This document shows, in pieces, positions 47,810 through 54,566 of a DNA stretch of 64,000 nucleotides; position 1 is the first letter of the stretch; the number at the start of each line of letters is the position of its first letter. Source of the stretch: Ferrimonas balearica. GTDB lineage: Bacteria > Pseudomonadota > Gammaproteobacteria > Enterobacterales > Shewanellaceae. The translations under genes were made by a program, and so were the position numbers. The stretch is taken from assembly GCF_019802085.1 (NCBI RefSeq), contig NZ_JAHVHV010000002.1:310001-374000 (forward strand), read 5' to 3'. The notes under the pieces were generated by a model. That model ran no database searches. It was not told where the DNA came from and worked only from the letters and a program-made list of their open reading frames with translations.

Positions 47810-47837
47810 ATTATACCGCCGTGGGCGATGGGCGCAA
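47810..47837 (-). promoter_or_regulatory. pyrBI promoter
   Basis: Leftward -35 TTGCGC (47832-47837) and a perfect -10 TATAAT (47810-47815) with 16 bases between them. Transcription should begin near 47803 and run through the leader peptide and attenuator into pyrB. No reiterated T-tract like that of E. coli pyrBI is seen at the start site. Confidence 0.7.
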
Positions 47838-47931
47838 GGGGCGCCGGGGCGGGGAACCGGACTCAATTCATCTGCTTAGCGAACGGGTGGGCAAGCTGTG
47901 ATCCGGCGCAATGAAGTTGCGGGCAAAGGGC

Positions 47932-48060
47932 AAAAAAAAGCCAGCAGACGGAGGAACGTCCTGCTGGCCGGGAAAGTTGCGCTCGCCAGGTTGGGATGGC
48001 GTGCCTGCCCGTCGGTTGTCGCCGAAGCTGGGCAGGGAGGGCATGCCCTCCGCGCCTGAC
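47932..48060 (-). ncRNA. Candidate small RNA with three hairpins
   Basis: A leftward promoter (AAGACA at 48092-48097, 18 bases, TATATA at 48068-48073) faces a 130-base segment ending in a strong terminator (stem GCCAGCAG...CTGCTGGC at 47940-47968, then eight T residues at 47932-47939). Between them, GGAGGGCATGCCCTCC folds on itself and CTGCCC pairs with GGGCAG. No protein frame with a ribosome site is credible. It lies between the wHTH-receiver gene and pyrBI. The alternative is that the terminator merely ends the regulator gene, 200 bases upstream. Confidence 0.45.
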
Positions 48061-48174
48061 ACACTGATATATACGCATTCGGATGTGATTTTGTCTTTGA
48101 AAGTTTTTGAAAAATAATGAAGTCGATAAAAAACAATGGCTTAGAGGCTGCTGTTTGGAGTGAGTCGTTATTTT

Positions 48175-49032
48175 TTAAAGTGTTACAGGCATATATTGGG
48201 ACAGCATCTGGAACAGGTTGTCGGCGTCCACCGCCACCCCCTGGGCCCCGTGCTCCAACACCAGGCGGCGCTGTGCCTCGGAGGGCAGGATGGTGTACAT
48301 CAGGTAGGGGGTGTCGTTGCCCTGTTGGCGCAGGGTCTCCACCAGTTTGAGTCCCGCCAGGGGATCCCCGGCCCGACCCATGTCGGAGATGATGACGTCG
48401 TACTGGTACATCGCCAGCAGCATCTTCGCCTCGTGGCTGGAGGTGGTGGTGTAGACGGCGACGGACTGCTGCTGCAAGCGGTGTCGCTCCTCGGCGTTGT
48501 TCTCCGGGTGATCGTCCACCCAGAGCACCCGGGCCACCGGGTTGTGGATCTCACCGATCTTGAGCGGTGCTTCACTGCGCTCCAGGATAAGCCAGCCCAG
48601 CAGGACCAGCACCACCAGCTGCAGCGCGATGGCCGCGGCCCACAGTGGGCGGCGTGGCGCTGAGGGTTGCTCCGGGGCAGGCATCGGCTCGGGGGCGCTG
48701 GGGGACTCGGGCAAGGGCACCTGGCGAGCCTGGGCTTCGCTGGCCAGGCGGTAGCCCCGGCCGTGCACCGTCTGGATCACCGGGAAGTCGGCCCCGGCGT
48801 CATTGAACAACTTGCGGGCGTCGGAGATGAGGCGGGAGATGGACCAGTTGCTCACCCGGGTATCGGGCCAGAGGGCCGCCAGCAAAGTGGCCTGGTCCAG
48901 GTGCTCCGGCGCCCGTTCAATCAGCAGCTGCAGCAGGCGAATGAGGCGTTCGTCGCTGCTGAGCAGGGTCTGGCCCCTATAAAGACTGTGGTGACGGACG
49001 TCGAGAATAAAGTCGTCGATTTGATAGCGCAT
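48175..49032 (-). CDS. Membrane-anchored winged-helix regulator with a receiver-like domain
   Basis: A 285-residue three-part protein. Residues 1-96 are an OmpR/CadC-type winged helix (LLAALWPDTRVSNWSISRLISDARKLF, then IQTVHGRGYRL). A proline-rich linker (105-128) leads to one membrane segment (130-150). Residues 168-285 resemble a receiver domain: acidic pair D173-D174 in VLWVDDHPENN, phospho-site-like D217 in VIISDMGR, and T247 in LMYT, but the usual lysine is missing. If the DNA-binding end is cytoplasmic, as in CadC and ToxR, the receiver-like domain would be periplasmic, which is very unusual. It stands alone; the targets are unknown. Confidence 0.75.
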   Translation of the reverse strand: MRYQIDDFILDVRHHSLYRGQTLLSSDERLIRLLQLLIERAPEHLDQATLLAALWPDTRVSNWSISRLISDARKLFNDAGADFPVIQTVHGRGYRLASEAQARQVPLPESPSAPEPMPAPEQPSAPRRPLWAAAIALQLVVLVLLGWLILERSEAPLKIGEIHNPVARVLWVDDHPENNAEERHRLQQQSVAVYTTTSSHEAKMLLAMYQYDVIISDMGRAGDPLAGLKLVETLRQQGNDTPYLMYTILPSEAQRRLVLEHGAQGVAVDADNLFQMLSQYMPVTL

Positions 49033-49111
49033 GGCGATGGGGGCTTCCGTGCTTTAAGGCCAAGTCGTTACCTAACCCATTGAATAGAATTCGCCTCTTG
49101 TCGTCAAACCC

Positions 49112-49153
49112 CGGATAACCCCCGGCGATAACCCAAGGGGGTTTGGTTATCCG
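49112..49153. repeat. Imperfect palindrome between the ClC gene and the regulator
   Basis: CGGATAACC (49112-49120) is perfectly complementary to GGTTATCCG (49145-49153), with an inner CCC/GGG pair. It lies between the start of the wHTH-receiver gene and the end of clcA. It may be a transcript-end hairpin of clcA or an operator for the regulator. No T-tract follows in the leftward direction. Confidence 0.45.
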
Positions 49154-49163
49154 CCTGAGAGGA

Positions 49164-50834
49164 TCACACCTCGCCGCCGCGGAAGAACTTGTGCAGCATG
49201 GGCCAGGTGATCAGCCCCACCGGCGTGTCCGGGTTGTCCAGGTAGATGTAGACGGCGCCACCGCGCTTGGGCTCCAGCAGCCGGTACACCTCCGCCAGGG
49301 TGGCCCGGGTGGGCAGGCCGGGCACCGGCTCCTGTTTCAGGGCGCTGTTGCTGTGGTCGGTGAAGTCGGCGTGCAGGGTGATCAGCTCCTGCCCCTCTTC
49401 GGTGGACCGCAGCAGACGGTGCTGGTCGGCGCTTTTGAGCAGCTCCAGCAGCTCGTCGTCCGCCAGACCAGGGCGGGCCAGCACGATGTCCCGGCTCATC
49501 AGTGCCAGCACCCCGGTTTTCTGCAGCGCCTGTTCCAGGGGCGGGACCCGGTACTCCAGCCCCATGATGTCGAGCTGACGCAGGAAGATGGCCCGGGCCC
49601 CCAGGCCCTCGTGGGCCAGCAGGAAGGCCGGCAGGGTCACCAGCAGGAAGGGCAGGATCACCGAGGCATCGTCGGTCAGCTCCACCAGGGCCAGCAGGGA
49701 GGCCATGGGGGCGTTGAGGCAGACCCCCATCAGGGCGGTCATGCCGATGGCGGCGTAGATCCCCTGGTAGGCCTCCAGTTGCGGCAGCATGGGGCTGAGG
49801 ATCAGCGCCACCATGGCCCCCAGCAGGGCGCCCATGCCGTACAGCGGGCCAATCAGGCCACCGGGGATCCCCAGGCCAATGGCGGCGATGGTGGCCAGAG
49901 CCTTGGCCACCAGCAGCACCAGCAGGCCCAGGATGGTGGCGTTGTGGGAGTGGGCCAGGGTCACGGCGCTGTACTCGCCGCCCATGGCGCCGGGCACCAC
50001 CACGGCAATCAGGGCGGTGGCCACCCCGGCGATGGCAAAGCGGGTGCCCAGATCCAGGGTGCTGGCCTTGCGGGTCACCAGCAACAGCGAGTGGTTGAAC
50101 AGCGCGGCGACGATCCCCAGCACCAGGCCGAACATCAGCAGGGTGGGGTACTGGTCCAGCGGGATCCGCACCAGCTCCAGGTGGCTGTAGACGTGGATGT
50201 CGCCAAACACGGTGCGGTAGATGATGGCACCGATGATGGCCGCCAGCATGATGGGCAGGAAGTAGTGGATCTTGTAATCCCGCAGCACCACTTCCAGGAC
50301 GAAGATCACACCGGCGAGCGGTGTATTAAAGATGGCGGCGATCCCGGCCGCTATGCCGCAGGATGAGAGGATCCGCATGGTGTTGTCCGGCAGCTCCCAG
50401 CGCTTGGACATCATGGTGGCGGCCGTGGCACCGATGTGTACCGCCGGCCCCTCCTTACCCACGGAGAATCCGCAGGCCAGGGCGACCACGGCGTGGACGA
50501 ACTGGCCCACCCCACTGGTGAGGGAGATGCGGCCGTAGTGGCACTTGACCCGGTGGATGACGTAGGCGATGCCCATCCGCCGGTACGCGGTATCGGTGCG
50601 GCTGACCAGAAGGTAGATGACCCCGGCGCCCAGAATGGGCAGTGCCGCTCGCATCCACATCGGCAGCCCGGTAAAATCGCCAGACTCAATCAATACAAGG
50701 TGTTGCAGTCCGGAAACCGACAACTGGAAGAGCACGATCAGGCCGCTTGCCAGGGCGCCGACCAGCAGCCCCAGCAGGCAAAGATGCAGGCTGATTCGGG
50801 CGCTGGACAGCTTGAACTTGTAGTCGGCGAGCAT
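49164..50834 (-). CDS. clcA: ClC-family chloride channel/antiporter with C-terminal CBS-like region
   Basis: A 556-residue ClC protein. The selectivity motifs are CGFSVGKEGPAVHIG (with the gating glutamate), and GLGIPGGLIGPLYG. A C-terminal region of about 130 residues (from EYRVPPLEQAL) contains two CBS-like segments, the second ending GAVYIYLDNPDTPVGLITWP. The start at 50834 (MLADYKFK) is chosen since longer forms lack a ribosome site. In enterobacteria clcA lies between hemL and erpA; here all three are still within 8 kb. Chloride/proton exchange is expected. Confidence 0.9.
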   Translation of the reverse strand: MLADYKFKLSSARISLHLCLLGLLVGALASGLIVLFQLSVSGLQHLVLIESGDFTGLPMWMRAALPILGAGVIYLLVSRTDTAYRRMGIAYVIHRVKCHYGRISLTSGVGQFVHAVVALACGFSVGKEGPAVHIGATAATMMSKRWELPDNTMRILSSCGIAAGIAAIFNTPLAGVIFVLEVVLRDYKIHYFLPIMLAAIIGAIIYRTVFGDIHVYSHLELVRIPLDQYPTLLMFGLVLGIVAALFNHSLLLVTRKASTLDLGTRFAIAGVATALIAVVVPGAMGGEYSAVTLAHSHNATILGLLVLLVAKALATIAAIGLGIPGGLIGPLYGMGALLGAMVALILSPMLPQLEAYQGIYAAIGMTALMGVCLNAPMASLLALVELTDDASVILPFLLVTLPAFLLAHEGLGARAIFLRQLDIMGLEYRVPPLEQALQKTGVLALMSRDIVLARPGLADDELLELLKSADQHRLLRSTEEGQELITLHADFTDHSNSALKQEPVPGLPTRATLAEVYRLLEPKRGGAVYIYLDNPDTPVGLITWPMLHKFFRGGEV

Positions 50835-50896
50835 GGCGTCTGCGGTTCGGTCGGGGATGGGGTGATGATACCACTGGTAAAGATAAGTAGAAGATA

Positions 50897-51652
50897 ATGA
50901 TGCAAAAATGGAAGCACCGCTGGCACGCACTGAGCCACTTCGAGCAGCGCTTTAAGCCCCGGGGACTGGTGCTGCTGCTGGCGGCCCTGGGCTTCATCCT
51001 GGTGGGCTATGGCATCGGTTACCTGGAGCAGTGGGCACTGCACCAGCAGGTGGATCTTTACCAGGACCAGAAGAAGGCCTGGGCCAAACAGCGCCTGACC
51101 CTGGAGAAGGAGCTGGCCACCCGGGCGCTGGAGATCCGGATGGAGCATCAGAGCCAGTTGGAAACCCGCGACATGATGGCCCGTCAGCGCGAGCAGATGC
51201 AGGCGCTGGAGACGGAGCTGGCCTTCTACCGCAACATCATGGCACCGGAGAAGAGCGCCGACGGCGTGCAGATCCACGACTTCGTGCTGGATGAAACCGC
51301 CGACGCCGACCGCTTCCGGTTCCGCCTGGTGCTGACCCAGCAGAAAATCCGCAAGCGCTTCGCCAAGGGCAACGTGACCCTGACCCTGCACGGCAGCGAA
51401 CGGGGGCAGCCGGTGAGCCGCAACCTGACCGCCATGGGGGTGGAGAACGACGCCCTGCGCTTCTCCTTCCGCTACTTCCAGCAGATTGAGAGCGACTTCT
51501 CCCTGCCGGCGGATTTCATGCCCGAGCGCCTGGTGGTTCAGGTGCGGGTCTCCGCCTCCAGTGGCCAGCGGGCCGCCTCCACCGAGACCAGCTACCCCTT
51601 CAGTGATTTGGTGAGCCAGCCCACACTGGCCCAGCTGACCGACGGACAATGA
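50897..51652 (+). CDS. Inner-membrane coiled-coil protein (DUF6776-like)
   Basis: A 251-residue bitopic protein. One membrane segment (about 24-43) is followed by a coiled coil rich in Q, E, L and R (50-125), then a compact beta domain (about 130-250) with FRFRLVLTQQKIRKRFAKGNV and LRFSFRYFQQIE. I recall this type as DUF6776, found next to bactofilin and erpA in Shewanella-like genomes, but no bactofilin lies here. The periplasmic beta domain's role is unknown. It is divergent from clcA. Confidence 0.65.
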   Translation: MMQKWKHRWHALSHFEQRFKPRGLVLLLAALGFILVGYGIGYLEQWALHQQVDLYQDQKKAWAKQRLTLEKELATRALEIRMEHQSQLETRDMMARQREQMQALETELAFYRNIMAPEKSADGVQIHDFVLDETADADRFRFRLVLTQQKIRKRFAKGNVTLTLHGSERGQPVSRNLTAMGVENDALRFSFRYFQQIESDFSLPADFMPERLVVQVRVSASSGQRAASTETSYPFSDLVSQPTLAQLTDGQ

Positions 51653-51662
51653 GGGTCAAAGC

Positions 51663-51691
51663 TTGAATGCTTTGGTCGGGTATTGGATAAT
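51663..51691 (+). promoter_or_regulatory. erpA promoter
   Basis: TTGAAT (51663-51668) and GATAAT (51686-51691) lie exactly 17 bases apart, 28 bases ahead of the erpA start. It is a good sigma-70 promoter and gives erpA its own transcript despite being close to the preceding gene. No clear IscR site is seen. Confidence 0.6.
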
Positions 51692-51718
51692 CGCCGGGCT
51701 GAACGTTGAGAGGTAAAG

Positions 51719-52069
51719 ATGACAGTCGCCGCCGAACAAGCCATGCCCATTAAGTTTTCCGATGCCGCTGCCACCAAGGTCAAGACCCTGCTGGCGGAGG
51801 AGGAGAATCCCAATCTCAAGCTGCGGGTCTACGTGACCGGTGGCGGTTGCTCCGGGTTCCAATACGGCTTTACCTTCGACGAGAAGGTGAACGAAGGGGA
51901 TTTCACCATCGAGAAAGAGGGCGTGACCCTGCTGGTGGACTCCATGAGCCTGCAGTACCTGGTGGGCGGTGAGGTGGATTACACCGAGGGGCTGGAGGGC
52001 AGCCGCTTCTTCGTCAACAACCCTAACGCCACCACCACCTGTGGTTGCGGTGCCTCCTTCTCCATCTAA
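51719..52069 (+). CDS. erpA: Iron-sulfur insertion protein ErpA
   Basis: A 116-residue A-type iron-sulfur carrier. The three cluster ligands are in [13 protein letters not shown] and [10 protein letters not shown], and the N-terminal [16 protein letters not shown] is that of ErpA rather than IscA. The length matches E. coli ErpA (114). ErpA delivers [2Fe-2S]/[4Fe-4S] clusters to enzymes of isoprenoid synthesis and anaerobic respiration, and the hydrogenase small subunit in this window could be a client. GAGAGG precedes the ATG, and a terminator follows. Confidence 0.95.
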   Translation: MTVAAEQAMPIKFSDAAATKVKTLLAEEENPNLKLRVYVTGGGCSGFQYGFTFDEKVNEGDFTIEKEGVTLLVDSMSLQYLVGGEVDYTEGLEGSRFFVNNPNATTTCGCGASFSI

Positions 52070-52087
52070 GCGCAAACCGAATCCCAG

Positions 52088-52116
52088 AAAAACGCCCCGC
52101 ATTGCGGGGCGTTTTT
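52088..52116. terminator. Bidirectional intrinsic terminator after erpA
   Basis: AACGCCCCGC pairs with GCGGGGCGTT over a short loop, flanked by A residues on the left and T residues on the right. It lies between convergent erpA and the TonB-C gene and can serve both. Confidence 0.8.
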
Positions 52117-52138
52117 GATCCTGACCGAGAACGCCGGT

Positions 52139-53287
52139 TCAGGAGCGGCCGCGGTTCAGGCTGAAATCCAGTCGCACCATGGTTTCGGCCGCCACCGGCT
52201 CGCCGTCTTCAAACCTGGGGGCGTAGCGCCAGCCCTCCAGGGCCTTGATGGCGCTGCGTTCAAACGCCTTGCCGCCGGTGGACTCGCGCACCCGGGACTC
52301 GGCCACGAAACCCTGCGCGTCGATCACCAGATCCAGGATCACCATCCCCTCCTTGCCGCGGCGGGCCATCTCCGTCGGGTAGCCCGGGGCCACCCGAAAC
52401 AGCGGTGCCTGTTCCTGGTTCTCGCTCCAGGGGCGCATCTGGCCAATGGCCACGCAGTGGGCCGTGGCCTGGGCCCGTTTGCCGCGGCGTTCGTACAGGT
52501 CCACCAGCAGAGTGCGGGCGCTCAGGGCGATCGGGTGGGAGTAATCCAGCCCGTCGTATTGGGCCACCACCTGCTCCAGCACTTCACTGGCCAGCACCCG
52601 CTCTCCTTGGGCGTAGTGCAGTTGTCCCTGGCGATAGCGGGCGTTGATCAGACGCACGTCGTTCTCGGGCAGCTGCGCCTGGTAGAGCCCCAGGGCCTGG
52701 TTGAGGTAGCGCTTGGCCTGGCGCTGCTGCGAACGCTCGGAGGTGGCGTGCAGGGCGTCGTACGCCTGGATGCCGATCTCCGCCTTCAGCAGGGGATTGG
52801 CGTGGGTCAGCGTCAGGGCACGGTCGAAGGCTTTGGTCTTCTCTTTGGGCGTCGAGGCCAGGCGCGCCGAGGCCAACAGTGGGTCCACCAGCTCAAGAGC
52901 CTGTGGGCCCAGGGCGGTTTCGTAGTGGGCAATGGCCTCGCGATAGGCCTGCTGAGCCATCTCCAGGTGAGCCTGTCGATGCGCTTGGTAGAGCGCGTCG
53001 TCCCTATCCGCCGGCCGATGTTGGCTCAGGGCCTCCAGGGCCGAGCCCCAGTTCATCGCCAGCATGGCGGTTTGCACGTCGTCATCGGCAAAGTGGACCT
53101 GGGCCAGGTGATAGGCCCGCTCGGCGTGTTCGGCGGTTTGCACCGGGTCGTCGGCGGCCAGGGCCTGCTGGTACTCGCCGAAGGCCTGGTAGACCTGATC
53201 CGGGTCCTGGGCCTGGGCGGGGGTAGTGAGAAACAGGGTGAGGGTCAGGGCCAGCGTGCGGCGGGCATTTAGGAAAACTGCATTCAT
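52139..53287 (-). CDS. TPR-like exported protein with a TonB C-terminal domain
   Basis: A 382-residue protein with a signal peptide (ALTLTLFLTTPAQA), a helical repeat body of TPR-like pairs (about 35-280) and a C-terminal TonB domain (from about 300; YPTEMARRGKEGMVILDLVI and RSAIKALEGWRYAP are the family blocks). It lacks the long proline-rich spacer and uncleaved membrane anchor of a working TonB, so it would be periplasmic and probably acts as a partner rather than an energy transducer. The start at 53287 has a poor ribosome site. Confidence 0.7.
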   Translation of the reverse strand: MNAVFLNARRTLALTLTLFLTTPAQAQDPDQVYQAFGEYQQALAADDPVQTAEHAERAYHLAQVHFADDDVQTAMLAMNWGSALEALSQHRPADRDDALYQAHRQAHLEMAQQAYREAIAHYETALGPQALELVDPLLASARLASTPKEKTKAFDRALTLTHANPLLKAEIGIQAYDALHATSERSQQRQAKRYLNQALGLYQAQLPENDVRLINARYRQGQLHYAQGERVLASEVLEQVVAQYDGLDYSHPIALSARTLLVDLYERRGKRAQATAHCVAIGQMRPWSENQEQAPLFRVAPGYPTEMARRGKEGMVILDLVIDAQGFVAESRVRESTGGKAFERSAIKALEGWRYAPRFEDGEPVAAETMVRLDFSLNRGRS

Positions 53288-53495
53288 ATCCGTATGTTTT
53301 TCAAAGTGTTTTAACGTCCAGTGTCGAATCTCCACTGTGCGAAAAACCGGCGTGCTTGTCAAAGCGGTGGGTGTGGTCGGGGGCGGTGGTGCAATCTGCT
53401 GACGGAGCTGTTAAATAAAAGTAACAAACTTGTGTTTCGCTTTGCGGCGACGAAGCTTATCCTGCAGGCAGTTTTTTCTTTCCCCGGAGTTTTTC

Positions 53496-54566
53496 ATGTC
53501 CCTTGCCCGTCACCCCTACGTCCTGGCCGCCGTCATTGCCCTGGCGTTGGCCGCCTGGATCCTGTCCGGCATCGGTAACCAGCCCGAGCAGGCCAAGGCC
53601 GCCACGACCGCCACCGAGGAGCAGGCCACCGAGGTGACCGGGCGCAAGGTACAAGCCCAGACGGTGATGCGGGAGGTGAACCTCTACGGCCGCACCGAGC
53701 CGGACCGCATGGCCACCCTGAGGGCCGAGGTGAAGGGGCGGGTGCTGGAGGTGCTGGCGGAGCGGGGTGCCCGGGTGCGCGCCGGCCAACCCCTGGTGCA
53801 GCTGCACCAGCGGGATCTACCCCAGCAACTGGCCCGGGCCCAGGCGGAGCTCAATCAACGACAGATCGACTTCGACGCCAGCCTGAAACTGGCCCAGCAG
53901 GGGCTGCAGGGGCGCCTGCGCCAGGCGGAGGTGGAGACCGAGCTGGTCAAAGCCCGAGCCGAAGTGAAACGGCTGGAGCTGGACCTAGCCCACACCACGG
54001 TGCGCGCCCCCTTTGACGGCGTGTTCAACGACCGCGTGGTGGAGCAGGGGGATTACCTGGCCATCGGCGATCCCATCGGCATGGTGGCGGATCTCGACCC
54101 CCTGGTGGTGAACGCCCAGATCACCGAGATCGACGTGGTGGGCCTCTCCGTGGGCCAGACCGCCTACGCCAGCTTTATCGGCGACGCCCCGGTGGAGGGC
54201 ACCGTCCGCTACATCGCCTCGGTGTCCACCGAGGGCACCAACACTTTCCGCATCGAGGTGGCCCTGCCCAACCCCGATGGCCGACTGCGGGCGGGCAAAA
54301 GCACCGAGCTCAACGTGCCCCTGGAGTCCCGCAAAGCAATCTACATTACCCCGGCTCTGCTGGCCCTGGACGAGCTGGGCAATCTGGGGATCAAGACCGT
54401 GGAGCAGGACAGGGTCAGCTTCCTGCCCATCGAGGTGGTCAAGGCGGACGGCGACGGGATCTGGACCGGCGGTGTGCCCGATGAGGTTACCCTGATCACC
54501 GTGGGTCAGGGCTTTGTCCGTCACGGCGATCCGGTTGACGTGCACTACGAGGAGGCGGGTCAATGA
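53496..54566 (+). CDS. RND efflux periplasmic adaptor (HlyD family)
   Basis: A 356-residue membrane-fusion protein. An N-terminal uncleaved helix (residues 8-27) is followed by a lipoyl-type half (LRAEVKGRVLEVLAERGARVRAGQPLV), a hairpin of two helices (about 105-160), the second lipoyl half (VRAPFDGVFNDRVVEQGDYLAIGDP) and beta-barrel domains. The start at 53496 has GGAG eight bases upstream. The stop overlaps the permease start by four bases. With the permease it would form a tripartite pump; the outer-membrane channel is not in this window. Confidence 0.9.
   Translation: MSLARHPYVLAAVIALALAAWILSGIGNQPEQAKAATTATEEQATEVTGRKVQAQTVMREVNLYGRTEPDRMATLRAEVKGRVLEVLAERGARVRAGQPLVQLHQRDLPQQLARAQAELNQRQIDFDASLKLAQQGLQGRLRQAEVETELVKARAEVKRLELDLAHTTVRAPFDGVFNDRVVEQGDYLAIGDPIGMVADLDPLVVNAQITEIDVVGLSVGQTAYASFIGDAPVEGTVRYIASVSTEGTNTFRIEVALPNPDGRLRAGKSTELNVPLESRKAIYITPALLALDELGNLGIKTVEQDRVSFLPIEVVKADGDGIWTGGVPDEVTLITVGQGFVRHGDPVDVHYEEAGQ

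Noticed and set aside
47863-48136. Short minus-strand frames (64-86 residues) between pyrBI and the regulator
   Set aside because: They run across the predicted hairpins and T-tract, lack ribosome sites and have no protein-like composition; a small RNA fits better.
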